From the NCBI GenBank assembly GCA_009788065.1, contig WQSF01000009.1:1-52292 (forward strand): 52,292 nt of DNA, written 5' to 3'. The notes under the pieces are model-generated. The model saw only the letters and a program-made list of their open reading frames with translations, searched no databases and was not told the DNA's origin. Origin of the DNA: Treponema sp. (lineage in GTDB: Bacteria > Spirochaetota > Spirochaetia > Treponematales > Breznakiellaceae). Positions 14,950-23,221 of this stretch are shown one piece after another. The position numbers and the translations under genes are program-made. Each line of letters opens with the position of its first letter. Position 1 is the stretch's first letter.

Positions 14950-15162
14950 TTACACCTGCTTCCACGGCGGTAAGCTTGCCGATGATTGCACCCTTGTCTG
15001 CGGTCTATCGGGAACATTTATTATTTCCGATGTTTCAAACTTTACGATTTGTCTCAATTTCGGATTTGCTTCTAAAAGAACATGACCAAACCCTTCATCA
15101 CCGTATAATTTGAAACTGAGATAGTCCCAAACATCGCCTTGCGCTACCAATACTTGCCTCAT
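14950..15162 (-). CDS. tail protein X (LysM-like)
   Basis: 70 residues. VAQGDVWDYLSFKLYGD, LLEANP and IINVPDRP follow the LysM-like pattern of P2 gpX, a small tail-completion protein. It overlaps the tape measure stop by four bases (ATGA). Confidence 0.85.
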   Translation of the reverse strand: MRQVLVAQGDVWDYLSFKLYGDEGFGHVLLEANPKLRQIVKFETSEIINVPDRPQTRVQSSASLPPWKQV

Positions 15163-17852
15163 GCGAAACTTGCCCTGCGCTGATCACGCATTATGCTGTC
15201 GAGTGCGTCTCTCACTCTTGAAACAAAATCATCTGCGGCGATTTGCCCGGCTGCTTCTATTTGTGTAACTGCTTTTTCAGGAGAACCAGAGAAATTATTT
15301 GTCATATTGAAATCGACATTAAGAGTAATGCCGTTGTTATTTGAAACTTGACTTGCCGCAGCTTTCATAACAGGCGGTGTTTCTGATTTACCTGTGCTTT
15401 GGCTGTCCGCTGCGGCTTTTTTCATATAACCGCCTATCATGCCGGCTTCTTTCCAAATATCAAAACCGTTTTTACTGTTGTTTAACGGCACAACTGCTTC
15501 CGGTCCCTTTTCGCAAATCTCTGCAATATGCCGAGTAGTGAAAATACCGCCGTCAGCATGACCAAACAAACCGCCTACGAAGTTTTTAACTCCGCTTACT
15601 GCGCCTGATACAGCGTTTCCGACACCGCCGAGAAAATCTTTAACACCGCCGATAATATCACCGATGAATTTAAATTTTTCTGTAAAGAAATTAACGAAAG
15701 ATTGAACTTTCTCTTTTATGCTGTCGAATATTCCCTTAATAACATCGACAATTCCAAAAAACAGATTTTTTACAGCTCCAACAGGATCAGTAAATACATT
15801 CTTGAAAAAATCTGAGAATAAACCGATAACCGTTTTAATTGTGTAGAATACAGAACTGAAAAATGACTTAAATCCGTCAATTATAACTTTAACAAAGCCG
15901 ACAGCATTTTCCCAAACAACTTTGAAAAAATTGCCGACATTTCCGGCTATGTTTTTTATACCTTCACCCACATTGCCAAAGAAGTCGCCGACAGCAGACA
16001 GTTTTTCGCAGGCTGAATCTTTAAAATTGGCAAAACCGTTTTTCAATCCTTCAATTGCTCTGTTACCTAAATCTTTTATACCACTAAAATCACCTTTGGC
16101 AGCTTGTTTTATCGCACCGAACACATCACGACCGACACCTACAAGACCGGGAAACTTATCTTCAATCTTTGCTAATGCTTTCGCCCCGACATCTGTAATT
16201 TTTCCCCAAACGCCGTCAACTAAATTTCGGAAGCCCTCATGGTTTTTATAAAGTGCTGTTAATCCGCCAGCAACAGGGTTTACCATACCAATAGCAACGC
16301 TTTTCCAATTATCTTTAAGAAAACCGCCAGCTTTACTTGCGGCTCCTTTTATACCGTCCCATGCTTTGCCAGCAGTATCTTTAATACCACTCCATGCTTT
16401 AGTTGCACCATCTTTTATTTTATTAAAAACACCGCCGAAAAATTCACCTACACCGCTGACAATATTTTTTATACCTTCAAATACGCCAGCAATAAATTCT
16501 TTTATTTTCGTGAATATTTCTAATATAAAATCTTTAATTTTTCCGAATACTTCTTTGGCTTTTTCCCAAACCTTCCCCATTGCCTCTTTAATTGTGTCCC
16601 AATTTTTTACAACTAAAACAATTATTGCAATCAGGGCAGCGACAGCGGCGATAATAAGACCGATTGGATTTGCCGCCATAGCCGCGTTCAATGCCCACTG
16701 TGCGACAGTTAAACCTTTCCCTGCGGCTGCGGCTGCTGTCTGTGCCGCTTTATACGCAACTATTGCGCTCTTTGATATATTTACTGCGGCGTTGTATGCT
16801 GTTTGCGCATACGTTACCGCGGATATTACAACTTTAACACCCGATAGAATTGTCTTTAATGACAACAGCACACCGATTATAACAGCAAGATTTTTCCAAC
16901 CGCCTACAAAATCCTTGACCTTCGTTATATTATCCCAAACATTTGTTGCGACTTCTTTTATTTTTGCGATTACTTCCGGCAATCGTGCAATCATGTCACC
17001 TAACCATTGACCAAACTTCGCGCCTAATTCCTGTATAACAGGCATCTGTTCCTGTATCGCTCCGCGGAGTGTTGCGAAAGCCTGCGTTAACGGTCCTATT
17101 GCACCGCCTATAAATTGATTTTTCATTCCAGTCACTGAGGATTTTAAGCGGTTCATTTGATTTCCATATTCCTCAGCCGCTCTTGCCTGGCTTTCAGAAA
17201 AAATAATGCCAAGACTTTCAGCCTCAGCTCCTAATGCCTGTATGCCGGCGCTTCCTTTTTTCATTGCCGCTGCCATACGCGGTCCCGCTGTTTTTCCAAA
17301 AAGTACAATTGCCGCATTCGCTCTTGATGCGTCATCAGGCAGCGTTTGCATATAATCGGCGATTCTCTCGAACGCCTCTTCCGGGCGCATGGATGCCAGC
17401 TTCGATGCGCTAAGCCCTATATTTTCTAATTGTTTCTGTGCCGCTTCGTTTCCAGCAGCGCCTTGATTTATCGTGTTCGTCATTTTTTGAATTGCGCTGT
17501 CAAATTCTGCGGCTTCCAGTCCGCTGTCAGTCATGGCGTATTTTAATTTCTGATACCCTTCGATTGCCATGCCAAGGGAATCAGCAGTTTTCGCAATCTG
17601 ATCCCCGGCAGAGGCAAATGAATTCGCCATAGTAATAACACCCGCGCCCGCGGCAGCGACACCAGCGACAACGCCAAGGGCTAACTTTGATGCGTTAGTT
17701 GTAAATGCGCTGAAATCTTTGCTGAGTTGTTTACCGGCATTTTGAACATCTTTAATGTTCGTTTTTATAGAGGCAAGCGCAGCCTTCGCGCCTTTATCCT
17801 GTCCTGTTATTTCGAGAGCCAAGTCCCATACAGTTTTTTTTGCACCTGCCAT
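15159..17852 (-). CDS. tail tape measure protein
   Basis: 897 residues, the longest tail gene and in the expected place after the chaperone. N-terminal 240 residues are typical (GQDKGAKAALASIKTNIKDV, SLGMAIEGYQKLK, ASRANAAIVLFGKTAGPRM). Hydrophobic stretches at about 320-420 include AAVAALIAIIVLVVKN. A long repetitive region of amphipathic segments follows (IKDFILEIFTKIKEFIAGVF and similar). It sets tail length and may help DNA pass the inner membrane. The start is four bases beyond the frameshift product's stop. Confidence 0.93.
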   Translation of the reverse strand: MAGAKKTVWDLALEITGQDKGAKAALASIKTNIKDVQNAGKQLSKDFSAFTTNASKLALGVVAGVAAAGAGVITMANSFASAGDQIAKTADSLGMAIEGYQKLKYAMTDSGLEAAEFDSAIQKMTNTINQGAAGNEAAQKQLENIGLSASKLASMRPEEAFERIADYMQTLPDDASRANAAIVLFGKTAGPRMAAAMKKGSAGIQALGAEAESLGIIFSESQARAAEEYGNQMNRLKSSVTGMKNQFIGGAIGPLTQAFATLRGAIQEQMPVIQELGAKFGQWLGDMIARLPEVIAKIKEVATNVWDNITKVKDFVGGWKNLAVIIGVLLSLKTILSGVKVVISAVTYAQTAYNAAVNISKSAIVAYKAAQTAAAAAGKGLTVAQWALNAAMAANPIGLIIAAVAALIAIIVLVVKNWDTIKEAMGKVWEKAKEVFGKIKDFILEIFTKIKEFIAGVFEGIKNIVSGVGEFFGGVFNKIKDGATKAWSGIKDTAGKAWDGIKGAASKAGGFLKDNWKSVAIGMVNPVAGGLTALYKNHEGFRNLVDGVWGKITDVGAKALAKIEDKFPGLVGVGRDVFGAIKQAAKGDFSGIKDLGNRAIEGLKNGFANFKDSACEKLSAVGDFFGNVGEGIKNIAGNVGNFFKVVWENAVGFVKVIIDGFKSFFSSVFYTIKTVIGLFSDFFKNVFTDPVGAVKNLFFGIVDVIKGIFDSIKEKVQSFVNFFTEKFKFIGDIIGGVKDFLGGVGNAVSGAVSGVKNFVGGLFGHADGGIFTTRHIAEICEKGPEAVVPLNNSKNGFDIWKEAGMIGGYMKKAAADSQSTGKSETPPVMKAAASQVSNNNGITLNVDFNMTNNFSGSPEKAVTQIEAAGQIAADDFVSRVRDALDSIMRDQRRASFA

Positions 17853-17853
17853 T

Positions 17854-18446
17854 TTATTTCCCCGGTTTTGGTTTATTCGCTTCCTTCAAAACCTTTTCAA
17901 CATCATCGTTATATGCAAACAACTCCGATAACGGTATTTCAAACCAATACGGTATCGGAGTGTTAAGCACCATCGAAAGCCCTATAGCAATCCCCCTAAG
18001 ATACTTAGAGGGATTTTCAACATCAGTAAATATATTTACTTCGGTTCCGCTTTGGGTTTTTCCGCTTCCGGCTTTGCTGTCGCTGCCGGACTCGTAAAAT
18101 CCTTTTTTTCTTCGTCACCTTCTGTAAACTGGTTATAAAATTCTTGCGGGTTTCTGTGCATTATGAACGCTGACACGGTTTGCCAAATCGTTTCATAATC
18201 GCCGAACGGCATTTTTTCGATAAGTCTAAAAGGCTTTCCTGAAATAGCCGCGGCAAGGCGCGCGCAATATTCTGACGACGTAGGGCGGTTTATACCTGAA
18301 ATATTCCCGCCTCCAAAAGTTTCCCGTTCGCAAGTGTTAATCATCGCGCCGTTAACTTTCCCGAAATCTAAAACCAGTGAGGAAATTTCTTCACCTTCCC
18401 ATTTTGCGGGTGTAGATAATTTTACTGTTACAGTTCCTGTGAACAT
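17854..18446 (-). CDS. tail assembly chaperone, -1 frameshift product
   Basis: The chaperone gene can be extended by a -1 shift at 18102-18108. The new frame stays open through the zero-frame stop and adds about 82 residues: GFYESGSDSKAG..., then YLRGIAIGLSMVL, IPYWFEIPLSELFAYND and a C-terminal KPKPGK. It ends just before the tape measure ATG. No ATG with a ribosome site suits independent translation of this part. Equivalents are lambda gpGT and P2 gpE+E', needed with the tape measure for tail assembly. Confidence 0.75.
18036..18446 (-). CDS. tail assembly chaperone, zero-frame product
   Basis: 136 residues after TGGAGG. N-terminal TVKLSTPAKWEGEEISSLVLDFGKVNG (read in parts) is typical of P2 gpE / Mu gp41-like tail chaperones, with helical core YCARLAAAISG and a charged Lys/Pro/Glu-rich tail (KPEAEKPKAEPK). 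Located between tube and tape measure genes, the conserved place for this protein. Confidence 0.8.
   Translation of the reverse strand: MFTGTVTVKLSTPAKWEGEEISSLVLDFGKVNGAMINTCERETFGGGNISGINRPTSSEYCARLAAAISGKPFRLIEKMPFGDYETIWQTVSAFIMHRNPQEFYNQFTEGDEEKKDFTSPAATAKPEAEKPKAEPK
18102..18108 (-). other. A AAA AAG slippery heptamer for -1 frameshifting
   Basis: In the chaperone reading frame the codons GAA GAA AAA AAG give the heptamer A AAA AAG, the same as the efficient dnaX site of E. coli. It is exactly in register, and the -1 frame beyond it is open to 17854. Confidence 0.8.
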
Positions 18447-18461
18447 TTAATACCTCCAGAA

Positions 18462-18986
18462 TTAAACAAGCAGATTCTGTCTTGTTTCAGCCAGCATATC
18501 TATGCCGTTGACTTTGTATATGTACTTGAACGGATCCCATTCAAGAACTTCCTCGCCGTCCAGCCAGTGATGCACATAATAAACCTGCATTGTAAATCCA
18601 GCATCGCCAGCCGCTGCCTGTTCAACAGAACCGGGATTTGCCGCGCTTACGGGACCTTTAATAACCCAACGATCCGGCTTTTTTTCTTGCGAATGAGTGT
18701 CAGGATTTTGGACTACAATTTCATTGCGCAAATCAAGTGTCTTTGTTCCGCCCAATTCAAGAAACTTTTTAATTTCGCTGTAAATTTTCGGGCAGCTAAT
18801 TTCTGCTGTCATTGCGTTCATGACACCCGGAGCTGGTACATTGATTTCGCCAGCGAGTCCCGCGCCTTTGAACGCATCAGATGCCAATTCAAAGCTAGGC
18901 AATGTAACAGTAACAACTCCGTCAAGAGCGTTCTGCGTATCGCTGTTATACAATTTGAAAACATTGTTTTTTGTTGCTATACCCAT
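18462..18986 (-). CDS. tail tube protein (P2 FII-like)
   Basis: 174 residues with GGAGG before ATG. VTLPSFELASDAFKGAGLAGEI (in parts, about 27-50), LRNEIV and VYYVHHWLDGEEVLEWDPF (about 135-153) fit the contractile-phage tube family. It is directly downstream of the sheath gene, as in P2. Confidence 0.88.
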   Translation of the reverse strand: MGIATKNNVFKLYNSDTQNALDGVVTVTLPSFELASDAFKGAGLAGEINVPAPGVMNAMTAEISCPKIYSEIKKFLELGGTKTLDLRNEIVVQNPDTHSQEKKPDRWVIKGPVSAANPGSVEQAAAGDAGFTMQVYYVHHWLDGEEVLEWDPFKYIYKVNGIDMLAETRQNLLV

Positions 18987-18998
18987 ATTTTTTCCCTC

Positions 18999-20462
18999 CT
19001 ATCCGAATAACCTGTTAAGGTAATTGGGGTCATAGCTGAAATCAAACCAGAGTTCCTTCGCAGCGTTCGGCGGTGTAAGGAAAACGCGGAACAGCATTGT
19101 TCCACCCATAAGCGCCTGATTTGGATTATCTTCCCGCAAGAATTCAACACGACCGCCAATAACTGCCTGACGTGATACAAGAGTATTGATATACGCATTT
19201 CCTGTTAAAAGAACTGTGTCGATTAACAGCTTGCGGATCGGTTTATCAACATTTTGCCACATTGTCCTGTTGACCACATTCTGAGTGAATGAGAACATAC
19301 GACGAACACCGCGTTCAAAATCTTTTATGTCGGTATTGCCCGGGAATGCTGTTGTTTCAGTTCCCCATGCGCGCCAGCCGTCCATATTGATGAATGTTCC
19401 GATGCCGTTTTCGTTCAAATAATTTGCCTGAGTTATGGACATCATTGGGATTACATTTCCATCCTCATCACACAGATCGGTCATCGACAGATTTTTATTT
19501 GAAGCCTGTTCATAAGGCAGTCCGCCGTTTTTCGCGTCAACTTCGCCATACATACCTGCCAATCTTACAGAAGGCAAGAAAACCTGATCGCCAATTTTTA
19601 CGCACGGCCAATCCGCAAACATAAAAGGACTTACATAACTGTTGTCGTTTTTAAATTTGGGAATATTGCGGTAGTTTGAATATTGTCCTTTTGTCGGCAT
19701 ATCTACCAATGCGATACAAGAGAATTGACCTTCAAGATGTTCCGCTTTACCGCTAAGAACAGAGGCGACTTCGGGAATATGACTCCAGCCCGGTGTAAGC
19801 AAGAAGCTGGGTATTTTGCGCATAACCGCGAAAACTTCATCTACAAGTTCAATACCTGTTCTTTGGTTTGTCGTAGGATCAACGCCCCCGATAATGTCAT
19901 TTTTCGTTACATTGTCAACAGTCGCCTGTTTGTATGTTACGCTTAACTTTATCGTGCCGGGAGGAATTGCGCCTTCCGGTTTTATCACAATGAGAAGCTT
20001 ATCGCCGTCATAACGCAGACTGTAATCGTTATCCCTTATGTAATCAGGCTGTCCGACTGCCGCGCTGTGTACGATTACTGCGGAGATCATCGCCATAGGA
20101 TCGTCAATGGTCGCAATGCCATTTATTACAGCAAGTTCAGGTATAGCGACATCTTGCGCATCTTTAAGCGGGTTCCACACATTGATTAAAACCAACGGCG
20201 AAACAAGATGAATTCGGAATTGCGAATACATCATCATCGACAACGGGAATTTTTTCCAGTGTTGCGGGTCCATATAACCCATGTCCGCTACACCTTCGGG
20301 GAAATTGAATAATAATGTAGGATTGTTAACTGCAATCGCGGGATTTTCCAGTCTATGTACCGGAGCGACACCAATCGCGACAGGCAGCGCAGAATCTACA
20401 CTTGCAGGAACTTGCAAAGGTGTGGGTGATTCTGTGATCCGTACTCCATGAAAATATGCCAT
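18999..20462 (-). CDS. contractile tail sheath protein (P2 FI-like)
   Basis: 487 residues, GGAGGTG before ATG. Begins YFHGVRITESPTPLQ and has the C-terminal domain with DGWRAWGTETTAFPG, RGVRRMFSFTQNVV and a final WFDFSYD. These are the marks of P2-type sheath proteins, which fix this phage as a myovirus-type particle. Confidence 0.93.
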   Translation of the reverse strand: MAYFHGVRITESPTPLQVPASVDSALPVAIGVAPVHRLENPAIAVNNPTLLFNFPEGVADMGYMDPQHWKKFPLSMMMYSQFRIHLVSPLVLINVWNPLKDAQDVAIPELAVINGIATIDDPMAMISAVIVHSAAVGQPDYIRDNDYSLRYDGDKLLIVIKPEGAIPPGTIKLSVTYKQATVDNVTKNDIIGGVDPTTNQRTGIELVDEVFAVMRKIPSFLLTPGWSHIPEVASVLSGKAEHLEGQFSCIALVDMPTKGQYSNYRNIPKFKNDNSYVSPFMFADWPCVKIGDQVFLPSVRLAGMYGEVDAKNGGLPYEQASNKNLSMTDLCDEDGNVIPMMSITQANYLNENGIGTFINMDGWRAWGTETTAFPGNTDIKDFERGVRRMFSFTQNVVNRTMWQNVDKPIRKLLIDTVLLTGNAYINTLVSRQAVIGGRVEFLREDNPNQALMGGTMLFRVFLTPPNAAKELWFDFSYDPNYLNRLFG

Positions 20463-20480
20463 TATAGCACCTCCATAAAA

Positions 20481-21020
20481 TTAGTTTTGATTTTCTATCC
20501 CATGAAGAACCTTATCTTCAATGGGAAATTCCAAGGCCGGAGGGCAACCCGTCCAGACCGTTTCAATAAATGCGTGATAATAAGGCGGTTCGTTTTTACC
20601 TAACGGAGACCATTTAATAGGCGTATCAAGCTGATAACCATTGCAAATTGTGTTTGATAATAAATCTTGTAAAGTGCGCCATAGCATCGCCATCGGTATG
20701 CGCCAGCCTTGATTGTCAGTGTCTTTACTATGTCCGCCAAAATGTATTTGAATTGTTATATTTGAACCGTTAGACACTTCGGAAAAATCGGAAATAATGC
20801 CGGAAGTGCAAGCAACTTGAACTATAGGATAGTCTTTTGATTTATCCCTCTCAGGTGATGATGTAAGCGATACAGGTAAGAGCTGCGCGTAAACAGTGGG
20901 TGTACGATATTCATTTTCATTACGCTCATCAGGATACCAGAATGAAGGAGTTAATAATTTTTCAATTCGTTTGCAAAGGGCATCTATAAGTCCCTGCGGC
21001 GAACGGTCAATCAGTTCCAT
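20481..21020 (-). CDS. tail completion/terminator candidate
   Basis: 179 residues. N-terminal helix SPQGLIDALCKRIEKLL, then VQVACTSGIISDFSEVSNGSNITIQIHFGG and a C-terminal VWTGCPPALEF. Its place between the lambda-like head-tail joining gene and the sheath is where tail-terminator proteins are encoded. Family only guessed. Confidence 0.55.
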   Translation of the reverse strand: MELIDRSPQGLIDALCKRIEKLLTPSFWYPDERNENEYRTPTVYAQLLPVSLTSSPERDKSKDYPIVQVACTSGIISDFSEVSNGSNITIQIHFGGHSKDTDNQGWRIPMAMLWRTLQDLLSNTICNGYQLDTPIKWSPLGKNEPPYYHAFIETVWTGCPPALEFPIEDKVLHGIENQN

Positions 21021-21334
21021 TATGTTTGACTCCTTCCGATCCTAATAGCAAACACACCCTCATTGCTGACGGTGTGTCTGACGTACCAAGCTTCATCATT
21101 TTTCGTTATCTGATCGCCGGGCTGCGGAGGGCGGTACATATCTTTTTCTTTTATGAAAATGAATTGTTCGCCCTCTACTAATCCCATTGCAAATAACTCC
21201 GGCATTTTAAGAAGCGCATCGTTGTCGAGTATAATAGGGACAGGCTTGCCGTCAATATCAACTGTTTCTGCAAATTCCTCTGTGTTAAAAAATACATTGT
21301 CAATATCATTAGCAAGCGCTTCCCTAAAATCCAT
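21020..21334 (-). CDS. head-tail attachment protein (lambda gpFII-like)
   Basis: 104 residues beginning MDFREALANDIDNVFFN, with EFAETVDIDGKPVPIILD (about 20-37) and a beta-rich end (PQPGDQITKNDEAWYVRHT). This matches the small beta-barrel connector proteins of the lambda FII type that join head and tail. It is preceded by a related small head gene with TAATG coupling. Confidence 0.7.
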   Translation of the reverse strand: MDFREALANDIDNVFFNTEEFAETVDIDGKPVPIILDNDALLKMPELFAMGLVEGEQFIFIKEKDMYRPPQPGDQITKNDEAWYVRHTVSNEGVFAIRIGRSQT

Positions 21335-21714
21335 TACTTCGCTTTCGCCTCTTCGATCATCTGCTGAATTTCTTCAACAGGCATTTCATCTGTAATTAAA
21401 TCGGCAATTTCAAGCGCGGCCGCTTCTACCATCAGTTCTTCCCTTGTGGGAGTAACATCTGTTGCGGGTGTAGTATTTGTTTTGTCATCGTCCTTTTTCG
21501 GATTGTTTTTCCCGCCTTTGGCTTTCGCTTTAACGGCTTTCGCTGTTTCTGTACCTTCGCCGTCCTCGTCATCGACTTCGCCGACAGGAGTAAGCCAGTT
21601 CTGAGCAAGCCCCTGTTTGATTTCTTTTTCAGACAAGTCCTCGATGAAAGTGCCTTTTTTATACTGCTTTCCGTTGCGCATAACAACACAACGCGTCATA
21701 TATTTCGCTGCCAT
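21334..21714 (-). CDS. small head-completion protein, hypothetical
   Basis: 126 residues from the ATG at 21714 (AGGAGG, 6-base gap). An upstream in-frame start lies inside the capsid gene and is not used. Residues 1-50 form a small beta domain (CVVMRNGKQYKKGTFIEDLSE). Then comes an acidic/Lys-rich joint with GKNNPKKDDD and a C-terminal helix ADLITDEMPVEEIQQMIEE. Position between major capsid and attachment genes suggests a head-completion role. Confidence 0.55.
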   Translation of the reverse strand: MAAKYMTRCVVMRNGKQYKKGTFIEDLSEKEIKQGLAQNWLTPVGEVDDEDGEGTETAKAVKAKAKGGKNNPKKDDDKTNTTPATDVTPTREELMVEAAALEIADLITDEMPVEEIQQMIEEAKAK

Positions 21715-21725
21715 TGATTGCCTCC

Positions 21726-22796
21726 TTACATGACAGTGGCTACAAGCCATGAATTTGTATTTGCGGGAATCGGCACGGCTCTTGATGTAACCAATATTTC
21801 ACTGGTTGCCGCTCTGTCATCGTGCCATTCTTCTCTGATGAACTCGCCAGAAACTGATCTGAATTGACCGTTCTCCATATAATCAATCGATCCGTAAACA
21901 AAGCGATTGCGCCTTGCTTCGGGTGTCGTGAGTATTAACGAACCTTCGGGCAAATGCCTTTTCATCGTTTTGGTTTCGATGTCGTAATACTCGCTTTCCT
22001 GTGTGTAGAATTTCAAGAATGGATCACGCGCCTGTCCCATGTAAGCGGGTGCGCCATACTCAATTTCTTCAAGAGGATCAATCGAACCTTTTTCAATCCT
22101 GAGATTGTTAAGCTGGGCAATCCACTTTTCATTTGCTTCAAAGAAGCGCCAGATTTCCGGTGACATGATTGCTTCTGTCGGTCTGAATCCCAGACGTTTC
22201 AATGCGCTTATCCATGTGCGAAGGAATGTGAAAGGATCAGCGGCGAATGCTGCCTGATCAGAACCAAGCAGAACTATTCTGTTCGGAAGATTGTAGTCAA
22301 TTTCCCGATCAACGCCGTAACCTTTAACCTGCACAACACCTTCGGTTATAAATTTGGCAGTAACAAGCTCGCGCATATCTGCGACAGCTTCCACGCATTC
22401 GACATCATCCTCAAACCGCAGGCGCGCAGCTCTTTCTTCTAATGTTTTAAACATTGAAGCCGGCATTGAACCGTGCGGCTCGCCGGGCAAGCGGTTTTTC
22501 ATGTCTTTAAGACCGAGAACTTTTCTATGCTGATAGCGCGGGGTTTCGATCTTTGCTGTTTTAAATGTGCCGCGTTCTGTTGCGGGAACGGTTAAACCGT
22601 CACCGACAAAATGCGCCAAGGGACTTGCTTTTGTAAAATAATCCCATTCGACTTCCGCGGAAGGAAGATGCTCGCTAACACCGCCCATAAAATATGAACT
22701 GAAAAAACGTGATTTCGGAAGAATCGTTTCGATAGGTGCGATTTGCGTTCTCTGCGCTCCGTTACTGGTAGTTGTATTTGTACCCTGTGTTCCCAT
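21726..22796 (-). CDS. major capsid protein (lambda gpE-like)
   Basis: 356 residues, AAGGAGG before ATG. Conserved gpE segments: VEWDYFTKASPLAHFV (about 49-64), APAYMGQARDPFL, PEGSLILTTPEARRNRFVYGSID (in parts, about 277-300) and a C-terminal LVTSRAVPIPANTNSW. Located between the decoration and head-completion genes as in lambda. Confidence 0.9.
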   Translation of the reverse strand: MGTQGTNTTTSNGAQRTQIAPIETILPKSRFFSSYFMGGVSEHLPSAEVEWDYFTKASPLAHFVGDGLTVPATERGTFKTAKIETPRYQHRKVLGLKDMKNRLPGEPHGSMPASMFKTLEERAARLRFEDDVECVEAVADMRELVTAKFITEGVVQVKGYGVDREIDYNLPNRIVLLGSDQAAFAADPFTFLRTWISALKRLGFRPTEAIMSPEIWRFFEANEKWIAQLNNLRIEKGSIDPLEEIEYGAPAYMGQARDPFLKFYTQESEYYDIETKTMKRHLPEGSLILTTPEARRNRFVYGSIDYMENGQFRSVSGEFIREEWHDDRAATSEILVTSRAVPIPANTNSWLVATVM

Positions 22797-22807
22797 TTCG
22801 CTCCTCC

Positions 22808-23221
22808 TTATTTACCCAACGGGAATGTTTCTGCATCAGGGTATCCATAGCTAGGTTCAATATGAATCTGCCTACCCCAAGCGGTTTGAATAGCAGCCGG
22901 ATCAAGTGCTGATCCAAGCGCTTCCTCGATTTTGTTCTGGTTGAATTCGCCAGTAAGCCCCATGGTCGCGTTTTCCGCTTCCTCTGTTTCTGACAGATCA
23001 ATGTCGAATAACAGAATACCGACAATAACATTGCCGGGTTGCCATACGGTGTAATTCTTTCCGTCAGAACTGTACAGCGGACTGCCGCGCTTAATAATTC
23101 CAGTAGTGCCGCTTGCGCTAACATCAACAGGCCGTGTTTTGCGGAAAATCAGTGTTCCGTTATAAAGATCATCTGTTTCCGATTGCGCTATAAGCGGATT
23201 AAATAAATTACGCTTTGACAT
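22808..23221 (-). CDS. head decoration protein (lambda gpD-like)
   Basis: 137 residues from the ATG at 23221, after GAGGGGG; the longer frame upstream overlaps the protease gene. GIIKRGSPLYSSDGKNYT (about 43-60) and NVIVGILLFDIDLSE match the family that caps the trimer positions of lambda-type heads. It overlaps the end of the protease gene by 14 bases. Confidence 0.82.
   Translation of the reverse strand: MSKRNLFNPLIAQSETDDLYNGTLIFRKTRPVDVSASGTTGIIKRGSPLYSSDGKNYTVWQPGNVIVGILLFDIDLSETEEAENATMGLTGEFNQNKIEEALGSALDPAAIQTAWGRQIHIEPSYGYPDAETFPLGK

Noticed and set aside
16366-17010. 214-codon plus-strand ORF inside the tape measure gene
   Set aside because: Low-complexity Ala/Ile/Pro mirror of the repetitive tape measure sequence with no ribosome site; a shadow frame.
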